The notes: generated from the letters alone by a model not told the origin. 64,000 nucleotides of DNA from Miscanthus floridulus (GCF_019320115.1 NC_089591.1:58528078-58592077), one strand, 5' to 3'. Shown: positions 1 to 12,500, numbered from the stretch's first letter. Numbers and translations are program-made.

Positions 1-600
1 CCCTCGGGACCCCGAAAACACACTTTTCGGGATTGAGTTTGATGCCATTTGCCCAGAGTTTCGCAAAGGTTTGTTCAAGGTCGGCGACAAGGTGGTCAGC
101 CCGCTTGGACTTAACTATGATGTCATCGACGTAGGCCGCAATGGTCCGCCCGATGAGGTCCCCAAAGCAGTTGAGCATACAGCGCTGGTAAGTTGCCCTA
201 GCATTCTTCAGACCGAACGGCATTGAAATGTAGCAGAATGATCCGAAGGGGGTGATAAAAGACGTCGCGAGCTAGTCGGACTCTTTCATCGTGATCTGGT
301 GGTAGCCGGAGTATGCGTCAAGGAAGCAAGGGGTTTCGCACCCTGAGGTAGAATCGACTATTTGGTCTATGTGTGGCAAAGGAAATGGGTCCTTCGGGCA
401 TGCCTTGTTGAGGCCTGTGTAGTCGACACATATCCTCCATTTCCTGTTCTTCTTTCGCACAAGAATGGGATTTGCTAACCACTATGGGTGGTGTACTTCC
501 CTGATGAACCCAGCGACCAATAGTTTTGCTATCTCTTCACTGATGGCCCTGCGCTTTTCCTTGTCGAAGCGGCATAGGTGTTGCTTCACTGGCTTGGAGC
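1..600 (-). pseudogene. reverse transcriptase domain of gypsy element 1, partial
   Basis: The minus-strand translation gives a clear Ty3/gypsy reverse transcriptase. The fingers/palm segment at 460-275 includes NKACPKDPFPLPHIDQ and CFLDAYSGYHQI, the latter holding the first catalytic Asp. The YVDD box, with the other two catalytic Asp residues, lies at 122-133. In the same frame there are two stop codons, at 272-274 and 482-484, each consistent with a single point change. The domain would polymerise cDNA from the element RNA in a virus-like particle. It is broken here and cut off by the window edge. Identification of the domain is firm, and the lineage assignment rests on the surrounding gag and primer binding site. 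Confidence 0.9.
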
Positions 601-1400
601 CCGGGTGGATTTTCAAGGTATGCTCGGTGACCTCCCTCGGGATGCTTGGCATATCCGAGGGTTTCCACGCAAAGATGTCTTTGTTATCATAGAGGAAGTT
701 GATGAGCGTGCTTTCCTATTCAGAGGAGAGCGTGGTACCAATGCATACCATTTTAGCCTCAGAGCTGCTGGGGTCCACGTGGACCTCCTTGGACCCTTCC
801 ACCGATTCGAACAACCCGGTTGATTTCTTGGCGTCGGGCATTTTTTCGGCAACCTCCTCCCTAAGGGTGGTGAGTTCCTTGGAGGCGACGACTGCGGAGG
901 CATGGCTGTAGCATTCGACTTCACACTCGTAAGCGCGCTGGAAGGAGGCGGTGATGGTGATGACCCCGCGGGGACCCAGCATCTTCAGCTTAAGGTATGT
1001 ATAGTTGGGAACGGCCATGAACTTCGTGTAACACGGTCATCCTAGGATGGCATGGAAAGTTCTCAGGAACGCCACTATGTCAAAGGTGAGGGTCTCAGTC
1101 CTGTAATTGGACTAGTCCCTGAAAGTGACAGGCAGATCGATCTGCCCTAGTGGTACGGCCTGCCTACCAGGCACGACGCCATGGAAAGGCGCTCGAATGG
1201 GGTGGAGGTTCATTCAGTCGACGCCCATCTCGTCGAGCGTCTTGGCATACATGATTATGAGGTCGCTGCCTTCGTCCATTAGTACTTTTGTGAGTCACTT
1301 TGGGCCGACGATCGGATCAACAATAAGAGGGTACCTTCCCGGGTGTGGGACGACATCCGAATGGTCGGTTCGGTCGAAGGTTATGGCAGATTCTGACCAC
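600..1400 (-). pseudogene. protease and protease-RT linker of gypsy element 1
   Basis: The minus strand shows LMDEGSDLI near 1270, the place of the aspartic protease active site. The usual D-G/S-G is D-E-G here, so the site may be damaged. Downstream, an ILG-stop-PCYTKFMAVPNY stretch around 1050-1000 is the standard C-terminal part of Tat-type proteases, with an in-frame TGA. The following acidic linker (about 1018-716) leads into the reverse transcriptase. It would have processed the Gag-Pol polyprotein. Several stops make it a pseudogene. Confidence 0.75.
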
Positions 1401-3240
1401 TAGAGGAAGGCAAGCGTGGCTGGTCCGGCCGTATAGACCTCACAGCGCGCGACCTTCTGGCGGCGTTTGGAGTCGTAGGCCGCTGATCCTCCAAAGATCA
1501 TGAGGGCACCGTTCGGCATTGGGAAGGCGTCGTCCTTTTCCTCGGCATTGTCTATGCTGGGGGCAGGTTCCTTCCCCTGCTCCCCTTTGTTGAGGCCTCC
1601 GGACAAGTATTTGCGCATGAAGCCACATTCCTTGTATAGATGCTTGGCCAGGAAAGCATGGTTTGGGCATGGCCCCTCGAGTATTTTCTCAAAGTGGTTC
1701 GGAGTGCCCTCCATGAGCTTTTGGCCACCTTTGCGGTCAGCAGCTTCCACGAGCGAGTTGTCGTGCCGTTGCTTCTTATTCTTTCTTTTGGCGGGACAAT
1801 TGGAGGCGCCTTCGCCAACGTCCTCGTCCCGCCTCGCCTTGTCGTCAAAACGGTCAAAGATGGATCCGACGGCCTCCTTTCCTGAGGCATGGCTGGTGGC
1901 GATGTCCAGGAGTTCCTTGGTGGTCCGTAGGCCCCTACGCCCCAGTTTGTGAACCAAAGACTCGCAGGTTGTCCCGGATAGGAAGGCTCCTATCACGTCA
2001 GTGTCGACGACGTTAGGGACCTCGTTGCACTACCGGGAGAAGCGCCAGATGTACCCATAGAGGGTTTCATCAGCCTTCTAGCAGTAGTTCTTGAGGTCCC
2101 ATGGGTTTCTAGGGCGTTTGTACGTGCCCTAGAAGTTCCCCACAAAGATCTCCATCAGATCCGCCCAACTTTAAATGGCATTGGACAGTAGGTGCTCCAA
2201 CCACACTCATGCCAAATCAGCCAAGAATAGCGGGAGATTGTGAATAATGAAATTGTCATCACTCGCACCACCGGCTTGACAGGCAAGCCGATAGTCTTTG
2301 AGCCAAAGCCTAGGGTTTCCTTCCCTAGAATATTTAGGGATATTGGTGGGTGATCGGTACCTTAGTGGGAAGGCAGCGTTGAGGATGTGTCGGTCGAAGG
2401 CCTAAGGGCCTGGCAGGCCGGGGCTCGAGCTCTGGTCCTCACTGCTATCGTAGCGTCCGCCGTATCGAGGATGATAGCCACGGCGGGCTACTTCCCTTGC
2501 GTCATTGTGGGTATGCATGCGGGCGTCGACGGTGTTGCGTACGTCGCGGTTGTGGCCGAGACGTTGATGTACCGGGACAGCAGTGTGCTGCCTGCCACCT
2601 GGCGGTGTCTAGTGGATGGATGCATCCTTGGCGGGGCACACCGAGGGCATGTGTTGGCTGGCATCAGGCTCGCGTCGCTAAGACAACGAGCTTTCTACCT
2701 GCTACGCCGCCACACGCTCGAGTAACGTGCGAATCACTCGGTGGGCTCAGTGATCCTCGGACGTCGTGGCCTCTAGAAGGCCGTGCAACAAGGCCATCAT
2801 AGCGGTGATGTTCTTGCTTGCCTAAGTGAAGTGAGGGAGGGTCCCGTGGTTGCTGAGGATCCTCTTTTGTACGGTGCGGGCCATGGCGCCCGCGCGCCCA
2901 CCGTTTTCGCGGCGTTCGATCTCGCGATTGATGTCCACGTACTCCCGCATGAGCCCTTGTCCGGCCTCATCGATCTCTAGCTTTCAGGCTCTTAGCTGCT
3001 CCATCCTCAAATGAGATAGGACCGCTGCCTCCCCTTGAACCTGCCGTCAGGGTTGCTTGTCGGGGTAGCCTCCTCCTCAGAGACGCTTTTGACGCGCCCC
3101 TCAGGGGTTTGCGCCATGAAGCATTCCTGGGAAGGGTGATGGCTCCCCCTGCTGGAGTTAGAGATGGAGGGCGATTATGGCTCCTCCATGAGGAGCTCAT
3201 GGAGAGTCTCCATGTCATGTTCAATTACCCCCACAAACTC
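1400..3240 (-). pseudogene. gag of gypsy element 1, decayed
   Basis: The best preserved part is an open frame from 1996 to 1400 on the minus strand (198 residues). It shows GAFLSGTTCESLVHKLGRR, typical of the Gag capsid C-terminus, and CPNHAFLAKHLYKECGFMR, a degenerate zinc-knuckle-like segment usual for this group. Upstream (2300-2000) capsid-like sequence continues with several stops, and 3240-2400 is a GC-rich N-terminal part in shifted frames. Gag would build the particle and bind RNA. Stops and frameshifts rule out a working protein. The N-terminal limit is uncertain. Confidence 0.8.
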
Positions 3241-3600
3241 ACTATCTGTGGGTGGCTGAACCATGCGTAGTGCCAGAAGGTGGCCAGCGGTCACCGCGGT
3301 GTTGCGGAGACCGAACGGAAATGCTATTGGGGCGCTCCGCACGTGGCGTTCCAAAGAGAGGTGATGCGGCGTGGGGCCTCCCTGGACGACTGGGGCCCAA
3401 GGGAGACATTGAGCTGGCCCTCAAGCCTCTGGTGGCTAAAGTTGCCTGAAGGGAGAGAGTGGATGGCCGCGTGGGCCAGCGCCAGCTCTCCTCCTAGTGT
3501 GACGATAAAATCTAGGTCACCGAAACACACACGTGCGCCTAGGACCCAACTGATTGCGTGGTTAGCCATCCGAGGCTTGATTTGGAATGCGCAAAGTCCC

Positions 3601-3616
3601 CTACCTGGCGCACCAA
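3601..3616 (-). other. primer binding site of gypsy element 1
   Basis: On the minus strand the LTR ends near 3617 and is followed at once by TTGGTGCGCCAGGTAG. This matches the conserved GGCGCGCCAGGTAGGGG form of grass Tat elements with one change, and the GGGG continues to the left. It marks the LTR/internal boundary to within a few bases. Confidence 0.7.
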
Positions 3617-3932
3617 TAGTCGGTGTTTTGAACAAGCACTGGCAAGTAAATTTATATTTATGCGCGTTAGGCCCGGATGGTGTGCTAAAGGGCACCAGAA
3701 TTATATTGGTTCGTGCTGAATGTCCCTACATCCAGTCTATTGCTGCTCGTGTTATTAGCACTAAAAATAGTTCATAGTAGGGGGTACAAACGGTCGAGAG
3801 AGGGATTGGTCCTAGATCTCTGATGGAAGGGTCGAGAGGATGTCAAGAGCATGATAGCAGCTGGACTGTGTGTGATGTGTGTTGTGTTGTCCGTCAAAGG
3901 TCGGTCCCTCTAGTGGGGAGCCCTGCCCTCCC

Positions 3933-3939
3933 TTTTATA
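3933..3939 (-). promoter_or_regulatory. TATA box of gypsy element 1 LTR
   Basis: The minus strand reads TCTATAAAAGGGAGG here, inside the LTR and about 315 bp before its end. A TATA motif at this place fits the Pol II promoter that starts the element transcript. Confidence 0.6.
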
Positions 3940-4539
3940 GACCAAGGGGGAAGCAAGGGCTATAGATGGGAGAAAGAAGAAAATACCAAGGATATAGAAG
4001 GTCCTTCAAAGGAGCCAGGTCTTCCTTTTTCCCGTGCCTGCCCTGTATAACATGGTAGGCCATGTCAGAAGCGGTGTGCTTGTTGATCTTCGTAGGCCAT
4101 GCCCTAGCCTCTTTTAGCAAGTGGGTGCATCCCATCTCGCCCCTGCGGGTGGTGGGTCGGATGGGGTTGTTAATCTCCGACCCCGTAGGGAGCGGATGGC
4201 GCGGTGACTGCTCGTTTGTCACCGTAGTAGACGGGAGTCCCCGCTTGGAACGTAGTGGTTGTCGTATGTCCACGTTGGGTTCTTCGCCCGGAGGCTGAAG
4301 GCGGCGCCTACAACACTGTAGGGTGAAGAGCACGCACCCGCAACACTTTTTAGGCTCTGCCACGCCTAGAAGGGTCTAAGCGCCCATCCTGTCACGCCCT
4401 GATGGTACTTTCCTACAGGGGTGTAGGGTATGGTCCTTGATGCCGTGGTTGACCCGAACGTCTTGTCTTACCCTATACCTATTATCATGACGGAGCGGGG
4501 AGTGGTTGTCAGGAGAGGCAGAGCCAGTCTTTTATCCAT

Positions 4540-4760
4540 CAGGTGAGGTCGAGCCCAGCCCTCAGGGGTCGGGTGAGGCGGAGTCTGGCCCTTAGCCCTC
4601 GAGTGAGGAGGAGCTGACCCACGGGCGTCGGGCGAGGCGAAGTCTAGCCCTTAGCCCTCGGGCGAGGCGGAGCTGACCCATGGGCGTCGGGCGAGGCGGA
4701 GTCTAGCCCTTAGCCCTCAGGTGAGGCAGAGCTAGCCCATGGGCGTCGGGCGAGGCGGAA
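4540..4760. repeat. tandem repeat, about 59 bp period, in LTR
   Basis: Nearly four imperfect copies share GGGCGTCGGGCGAGGCGGAG followed by a TCTAGCCCTTAGCCCTC block. The recurring CTGACCCA sits at 4614 and 4673, with CTAGCCCA at 4732, giving a 59 bp step. The unit itself contains two related halves (GGCGAGGCGGAG). It lies in the U3 part of the LTR. Confidence 0.8.
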
Positions 4761-4880
4761 CCAAACTCCCGTCATTTGAGCAAGAAGCGTAGTAGCGCCC
4801 TTGTCCGTCCGGGAGTTTTTAACGTTCGATGGTTATTAGTTCCACCTCTTTGGGTACTCCGGTGTTAGGTCCCCGACACA

Positions 4881-7814
4881 AATAAATAGCGAACGGCATG
4901 TTTAATTGATTAAACACGAAAAATAGTTTTATAAACAAAATAAAATATAGTTTGTATTTAGTACTTAATAAATCGAGAGCGCAAGTTTAATTGAGGAAAA
5001 TGCAACTCTTGCTTTGGTAAGTAAAAGTATTCAATAGTATATATATATATATGATAGCTTAAAAATCAAAGTTAGAATTTAAAAACTATCCAATTCGTTC
5101 GCGTCACGCCGTGTTGCTCTGCCGGCCACGCTGCGCTGTCGTGTCCATGCCCACGCTACGTGCCACCGTCCAACTACCGGTTCTGTCCCCTAACCTTGCA
5201 TCACATTAAATGCCTCTGCTGCCTTACCTGCCTTGCATGCTTCAGTTGCTTGCCTGTGCACTCGCCCTTCTCTCTCTCTGTCCTTTTGCTGCACTGCTGC
5301 CCATGCTGCTCATGCACTTTCCCTTGGTAGTGACAGCTGGTGTCTTGTCCAAATATTTTTCTGGGAGTACCAGCAGTCCTCAGCGGCTCACCTTTTTGAG
5401 CACCAGTAGCTAGCATTATTTTTACTGCACCAGCAGCCAAGCCAGCGCAGCTGCATTAGGCCCCTTTTTCCTAGCCTTCGACTGCGTCCTACACCAGCGC
5501 TAGTCTTTTTCCTCCTTGTGAGCGCACCCATGCTGGTCGTGGCCACGTACCGTCCCCACGCTAGAGCCGCGACCCCAGCCCTACTTTTCTCTAGCTCGCC
5601 TTCACTGCTGGCTTCAGCGTTACGGCGTAAGCCACGCCGCTGCTCAACCACCGCACGCGTTGGTGCACCTGATCCACGTGTGGCTCCTCGCCCCTCCTCT
5701 TCCTCCTCTGCCACGGCTATGCGTGGCCGTCGTGCCCGCCTGCCTATGCCAGTCATCGTACCGCGCCATTTGCGGGTGCTCCGTGGCCGACCGTAGCGCT
5801 GCCCCTCCCGCAGCACCTCGCCACGCTCCTCCGCACCGTCATGGCCGCTGCCACCGCGCTCACGAGCGCATGCAAGCCACAGCACGCCACGGCCGTGACC
5901 CGCACGCCATCACCGAGCGCGTCACGCTGCCCCGCCGTGCCCCACAGTCGCCGAGCTGTAGCGCCGCTGCTCCTTCATCCTCCGATCCGTCACCATGCCG
6001 TGTTGCCCCGTAGCACTTGCCAAGGCTGTGCTTCGCTAGCTGTTCACCCGCGCCTCCTTCGTCGAAGCCGCGTCATGCGGAGTGGGCCGCCGTGCGCCGT
6101 CCTGGACCCAGCCGCGCCGCCGATGCCTCTATGAATGTTGTCCCGTGCCTCCTCTGCTATGTAAGATGAAGGAAGGGTATAAGTCCAAGCACAAACTTTG
6201 TACAGGGTCCCTATTGCTAAATACTGGACTCAAGTAAATAGTACTTTCGTACCGTGGGTTAAATTGAGGAAAATACGAGGGCCTTGGTACAAATTGGTGT
6301 CGTCGCTGTCTGGCCCTAGCCATGTGGGCTGCCTGCTCACCATTCCGCACGTGGGCCATTGGCCTGCTTGTCGCTGGGCTGGCCAGTCATTGCCGCGCGC
6401 TAGGCTGGCCTGTGGCCACCGCGGTTGGGCCGCTAGCGCCCCACCGCGTGTTGGGCCACGTTCATCCGCGCTGCTGGGCTGCCGTTGCCTGGGCCGCGCT
6501 GTGCGTCTATGGGCCACGCTAAATCGCCTACCGTGGGCCGCGCTGGAACCGCGCTCGCCATGGGCCTTTTGGGCCGTGGTGATCTTTTCCATTTCCAGTG
6601 AATTGGAGTAGATTTCCTAATATAAATTCTGAGCAGATTTTGTTATTTAAATATAAAATTATTTAGGAGTCCAAAAATTATGAAACTAGTTTTGTTGAGT
6701 TCCTAAAATCATGAGCTACCTGTTAGTAGATTTTATTCACATAGTTCGATAATATTTTTGGGAGCTATATAATTAATTTAAGGTACTAATATTGTAAAAT
6801 ATAAACTTGTAGGAATTTCCATGATAAAACGTAATATTGTTGAATCAAAAATTTGTACAATAGACTCCAACAATATTAGATACTCGTGGTAATTTTTGTA
6901 GCTCTAGAATAATCAGTTGCTAGGTAGCTAATGATTCTCTATTTCGAATAAGGAATAAATCGATAGAATGAAATAAAGAAATATCTTGGTTTATATAACT
7001 AAAATAATTGTTGGGAAATAATGTCTTACCTGACCATGTGTATATATAGCCTAAGTACGGTCGTCGTTAGAACTCGCTCATTAGCTTGAGAGGCATAAAT
7101 CATATTTTATAAGTCACCATTGCAATTGATTAATTATGTCTTTGCATTGTATCGCATTGCATATCATATAGGTATGATAATGGACCAACAGATCAATTAG
7201 AGGATGATTGGGAATCCGAAGATGGTGTAATGGTATTCTCTCCAGGAGATGATGTAGTGGGCTTTCTATTCAGTTGATGATGGATAATCTGAAGATGCAG
7301 ATACTAACTTTTAATATATATCTTACCTAGGCAAGCCCCGATGCATAACCCCTACTTTCTGAAGTTTAAATTATATTTGTGCATTAAGTTTTAAGGAGTT
7401 GAATGAAACCCACTTGCATATATATATCTTTATCCTATGAGTCTTACTAGTATGACAGGATCATGTAGATTGCTATGCTATAGGACTCCGGTAGAAGTCG
7501 AGTGATTGCCTATCACTCGCGAGAGATAGGAAATATATTATTGTATTATTATCACTTGAAAAATATAAATGGTGGAAAGGTAAACTAGTGACCGGGCAGG
7601 GATATGGTTTGGGTATTGGTGGTGTAAGAGGTTGTGTCACCGTGGACGTGGGGTATGGCTTGGTTACACTGCTTTCCCTGTCTGGTCGGTTAAGGACCGA
7701 TCGTTGCATAAGCCATCGAGGCAAGTCATTGACATATTATCCCGAGCACATACTTGGGTATGGGCGCTTGAAAGACTTGTTGCTCTCTTGTCGTGGATCC
7801 GGCTCTTTCTGGAC
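4881..7814 (+). repeat. left LTR of the long element, segment 1
   Basis: This aligns by eye, base for base with small indels, to 24086-26974 of the right LTR. It has an AT-rich start, a GC-rich middle (about 5100-6600) and an AT-rich stretch (6600-7450). The first 211 bp of the LTR are cut away by gypsy element 1. It ends at 7814 with TGGAC, one half of the target duplication of gypsy element 2. ORFs in the GC-rich middle (such as 5518-5796) fall within the LTR and are not taken as genes. Confidence 0.85.
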
Positions 7815-8286
7815 TATCGACGAAATATGGTCGGCGGTCTACCTAGGGGTATGCCTAAGGTAGTAGATTATCGGTAGACAGATGCACAAGCTGCAAACAA
7901 GATGATGACACAAGACAGACATGAGATTTTATCTAGGTTTGGCCGTCGTGAAGGCGTAATACCTATGTCCTATGTCTGATTGTATTGCTATATGTCAATG
8001 AGAGATGTTTTTTAGAGGGGCCCCCTGCCCGCCTTATATAGTCTGGGGAGCAGGGTTACAGATTTGGAAACAAATCCTAACCAGTTACAATTGCCATAGG
8101 TGGCCAGATAAGGATTCCTATTCTAACCAACCAGGATCTTGCTTGATCTCCAAGTCTGCCTTGATTCCCTGTGCGGGACTCCGAGCAGATTGGTCAGGCC
8201 ACGCGTCGTCTTCTAGTGGGCTAGACCCCCTGGTCCGGGCCGGCCCAAGCCTAGCCGTAAGGATATAGGGGGTTAATACCCCCATA
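7815..8286 (-). repeat. 3' LTR of gypsy element 2
   Basis: This is a 472 bp copy of 19005-19466. On the minus strand it starts TATGGGGGTATTAACCCCC (TATG where the other copy has TGTG) and ends at the target duplication. A TATA box (TATATAAGG, minus strand) lies at 8032-8040. Confidence 0.85.
8032..8040 (-). promoter_or_regulatory. TATA box in 3' LTR of gypsy element 2
   Basis: The minus strand reads ACTATATAAGGCGGG. The same motif is kept at 19213-19221 in the 5' LTR. Confidence 0.5.
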
Positions 8287-9526
8287 GCTAGTCCCCGAGC
8301 ACCATGTATTATGTTGCGACATGTCGTTCGATCTTCTTCAACTAACACGATCTGTCTTCATGTCATCTCCAACTGGCTGAAACATTAACCAAGCAAATAT
8401 GCCAGTATTCTGGTCAACATAGAGAGTTGTAGACCACAATTATAGCCGAAGATTCTGGTTGTCCGAAAAATGCATGGTGCTCTAAAGAAAAAAGAAAAAG
8501 AAAAAAGATTCCTTTCCTGATCAAGTGTGCCCACTTGTATTTCTGAAAAGAAATGTAAGTGACCCTTGTACAATAGTAGTTATGGCCAACAGTCAGAGCG
8601 TAGGGGTCAATAAAATAAGCACATTCAACGCAAGGTGAAGTGTGCCCACTTAGTCCCCGAGCCTGGTAGTAGGTGACGCAAGCACGTGGTGCTAGGGTCT
8701 AAAATGAATTCCCACTTAAGTTGAAAATCCAATCGTCGTACAAGTGATACGAGATGCACCGGTAGGTGCATCGTACCGATGTAGTCCCGAGCTTGCTGGA
8801 AGGCGAGGTATCAACCTTGTAGCAAGGTCTAAGTGAGAAAAAATAAATGCCTCTCAACTGTATGTGAGTACAAATCACATGTAGTCGAGGAGAGCGGTCT
8901 TCGAGCAATGTTCGAAGAGTGGTCGGGGCAGTCCCCAAGCACGAGAGTGGTCAAAACAGTCCTCAAGCACGATAGTGGTCTGGACAGTCCCTGAGCACGA
9001 TGGTGGTCTAGACAGTCCCCGAGCACAAGGATAGTCGCGATAGTCCCCGAGCACGAGAAGTGTGGCAAAAAACAATATGCCACTTGTACTATTATTTTAT
9101 GTATTTATTTATTTACTTGTTCTGTTAAGTCAAATCTGACACGTCTTGTCAAAAAAGTAGACGGGTATAGCACGTCATACTGCCTTTTTGTCTTGTCAAG
9201 CAAACAGTTGCGTGGCACCTGTAAGTATGTGCATCAACGTGGGCCCTCCCACACTGGCAACGAAGAGGCGCATATATTGGCGTAGATCTCGAAGCTGTGA
9301 AAACAACCGTCTATGGCGTGTGTGCACGTCTCCCAAGAATCCTAGGCAGACAAAATGACATAACTCTTGGATTAAATACAGTATAGGATAGGTAAGTTAC
9401 TTTTTACTGAACCCCATTGCCATTCGCAGCCGTAGCTTTCTTCTTCCTCTCACCAACCCTAATACATCTGAAATCACCACCAATCAATCCTCCGCCATTT
9501 CCTCATTCATCAGCAAGGCCAGATTC
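8287..9526. other. untranslated region between 3' LTR and antisense gene of gypsy element 2
   Basis: No ORF of interest was seen. The segment contains many copies of GTCCCCGAGCAC, which become a regular tandem array at 8929-9058. The last 150 bp (about 9380-9526) are C- and T-rich, like a plant 5' leader, directly before the antisense start codon. Confidence 0.6.
8929..9058. repeat. 28 bp tandem repeat, about 4.6 copies
   Basis: Units begin CAGTCCCC(G/A)AGCACGA at 8929, 8957, 8985, 9013 and 9041 (the last starting TAGTCC), a step of exactly 28 bp. The core GTCCCCGAGCAC also occurs singly at 8290-8300, 8650 and 8930, so the array probably grew from a motif already present in the region. Confidence 0.8.
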
Positions 9527-12500
9527 ATGGCAAAAACTGATGCGCTGAAGAAAGCAGGGGTCATGGTGAAGGAATGGTGGAAATCGAGAAGCAACAAGCA
9601 GACCATTGAAGACCTCATCACCATGGGGGTACTCCATAACAAGGAGCTCGTAGGATGGCGTGTGCCGGAGGGCGAGGGGTACCCCGATCCACAACCAGGT
9701 GAGATCGTGGTGTTCAAAGACTTCTTTAAACAGGGATTTGGGGTTTTGGTACATCCTTTTCTTCAGGGGCTATGTCTTTACTATGAGATTAGGATTTGCA
9801 ATCTGCATCCCAACTCGATCCTCCTTGTCGCCACTTTCATACATCTTTGCGAAGCATATGGTGGCTTCCAGCCCCTTTTCGATTTTTTTGCCATCTTTTC
9901 TATCTGTGGAAGAAAGGAAGCGATGGTTCAAAGATAGCCGAGGGTGTGTACCTCAACCTCCATGACGGCATGAAAGCCCAGTACCTGCACTACCCATGGA
10001 ACATGTTGCTAGATGACTGGCACAAGAAATGGTTCTACATCCGTGAAGAGCCAAACATGATCACACTGTGTGACATGGGGTACATTTTGGAGAAGAGGAC
10101 AAGCTAGTCAGAGAAGCCTGAGCACCTGGAATAGATTCTAGAAATATTTGGAATGATCCCGTGGAAAAAAACTAGATGGTCCGAGCAAGGTCAGGAGCTT
10201 CATCAGCTGATGGATCCAGCCCTACCAGAGGAGAGTACATCCTAGCTATGAATATCAAGGTAGCGTGGACCTGACGAGGACGAGGCAAGGGGCACTTGAC
10301 AAAATCGAAGTCAAAGCCAGAATTGGAGAGGTATTTAACTTAGCTGATCTAAATTATGCTAGATTGAGCGATATCGATCACGCTTTCAAGCTTGCCCGAC
10401 CTCCCCCAAAGGTAACTCATCTTGCCCTATACCTATAGTTTTATATTATGGTAGGATAAGTGGAAACTTACTATAGTCACCTACTTTTGTTACCCAGGTT
10501 AATGGTCGGGGTAGAGCGACAGTGTTTGCGTTGCCACCCCCTAGAGTGGAGTGGCCACAAGGAGCTGGTCCCACCACCCAGACCAGCATTGAGATCAAAG
10601 ACGAGGATGTCGACTGGGTGGTGCTCGGAGCTGGAGAGAAGGCAGCGGCCTTAGCCGCTAGTAAGCGGTCGGCTGCCCCCAAACAACCGAAGAAGAGATC
10701 AGCAACCACCCTGCTCATCAAGGGGGCGCTAAGTATCAATGAGCCTGAGGGGGCCTGAAGGAGAACCCGACCAGCAAGCATCGACAGGCGATTTTTGCCT
10801 GGTTGGATGATGACACAGAGGAGGGAGAGGATGCAGACCCCTTTTGACTTGTCCCTCGAAAGAGGAGGAAACAACTGGAGTCGATGGAGCAAGGTATCTC
10901 CTCTGCACCTATGGGACCCACATTGTCGACGGCGGTGAAGGATGCAGTCGGGTCAACCTCGGGAGTACCTGGGCAAGGAATGTGACCAGTGACAGGAGCG
11001 ACAACTCGACCGAGCACGCCACCGACCACTATAGCGCAAAGGGCAAGCGGCGGAGGGGTCGAGCACCAAGGCCCAATGACAGTGCTGGATGTAGAGGAAG
11101 ACCAGGCGTCACCTGCATAGCACGTGGAGCAAGTACGGCCGAAGAGACGTGCCTTCTCCACATCATTCCATGCATCCAACATGTAAGTATTTGTAACCTT
11201 GATGTAAGTTAGCAATTTGCATTGAATATGGTTGACTTCTGAACTTATCTTGGATGTACTAGTTTGGCGTCCATAGAAAGTCTGGACCAGCTAGCCAGAA
11301 GTAGCGTGGCTCCACTAATAAGTTCAGAGCAGACTGCCCAGCAGCCGACCACCGAGGAAGCCATAGCAGAAGATCTGTCGGGGCCTCAGCAAGGGAGCAG
11401 TCAGACAATAGTCCTCGAGCAGGTGGTCGAGGGACCAATTGAGCCAGGCACGAGTGCTTCGAGTGCTAGACCTGCTGAGGGCAACACCCTAGCATCGAGG
11501 GTGATGGAGTAGACCGAGTAGCAACAACTGGAGGTGAGAGCATAGCCCACATTCACTGACGCTGAAAACCCATGGGAAGGCTTTGGTGATCACAGACGCT
11601 GCTGACGCTGGACCAGCACCAGGTCCCAAAGAAGAGCCCAAAGAGGACAAGGTGGAGGAGGTCCTAGGCCATCCACAAGACAAGCGACAACATGTTTATG
11701 TGTCGCGTTGGCGAAATGACCAATGGGTTGTCTATGAGAAAATCCCGAAGGTTGAAGAAACCAAGAAAGTTGAACGGGCGGCGAAACGGCTTGTGACAGA
11801 GGTGCGGGTAAGCTTTGCTTCACCACCTGATCTTGCTATCTAGTCAAGTTGTCTTACTTAGCTATCTGCACATAGGACTTAATGAAGACCGTGAGGTACC
11901 GCAAGAAATGCTTTGACCAGATCAAGGGGATTGCTGCAAGCAACAAGGAGCTGATGGCAGAGGTGGAACACTTGCGCCAGCGACTTGAAGCCGCCAACCA
12001 TGAAAAGATGGTGCAAGAGTGCTAGAACTAGAACCTAGTCGTCCAGCTCAGTAATAAAGAGAGGGAAAGAACAAGTAAGTAGCCATTTTGTCATACCGAC
12101 TACTGATAAGGGTTGTTGTGTTGTTGGTAGTAATAGCTATAGTGTAGACTTAGAAGCTGAAGTGATCTATCTCTGAGAGGAGAACAGTCATGCGGTCATT
12201 GAGTGTGACCACCTGAACGAGAACAACAGAAAACTAGTGCAAGACCAGTCGTAGCTCTAGGACCAGACGACCAAGATGACAGAGGAGCCAAAAGGTAAGT
12301 TGTTCAAACCCCTTTGCTCATTTTTGTTGCCTGCCGTAGTTTGGCATGGTCTAAAGTTTCAATAGCGTGTGCGGTTTGTAGTTATAAAAGTCAATGCAAA
12401 GAAGCATCTGGAGGCCATGATAAAAGATGGTGATGGCTGGAAGGCGCAATGCCAAAAGATCATCAAGGACCGTGACACCTGGAAAAGCCAGTGCTAGGAG

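Larger units (their letters stand above)
1..4880 (-). mobile_element. Tat-lineage Ty3/gypsy retrotransposon, 5' part (element 1)
   Basis: Reading leftwards on the minus strand, this holds a 5' LTR (4880-3617), a primer binding site, decayed gag, protease and the reverse transcriptase. The element runs out of the window at position 1, so RNase H, integrase and the 3' LTR are not visible. The LTR start TGTGTCGGGGACC and the sequence after the LTR (GGTGCGCCAGGTAGGGG) are the usual form of grass Tat-group elements. Its right edge joins DNA that continues without a break in the intact LTR copy at 24086, so it inserted into the left LTR of the long element starting at 4881. All reading frames carry stops, so it is not autonomous. 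Confidence 0.9.
3617..4880 (-). repeat. 5' LTR of gypsy element 1
   Basis: This is about 1.26 kb, starting TGTGTCGGGGACC at 4880 (minus strand) and ending at the primer binding site. It contains a TATA box (3933-3939, minus strand) and a tandem repeat near its start (4540-4760). The matching 3' LTR is outside the window, so the ends rest on the start motif, the primer binding site and the clean junction with flanking DNA at 4880/4881. Confidence 0.8.

Noticed and set aside
5518..6134. GC-rich ORFs (and the counterparts at 24670-25390) that might be genes
   Set aside because: They lie inside the two copies of the same LTR, the reading frames differ between copies because of small indels, and no protein motif is visible.
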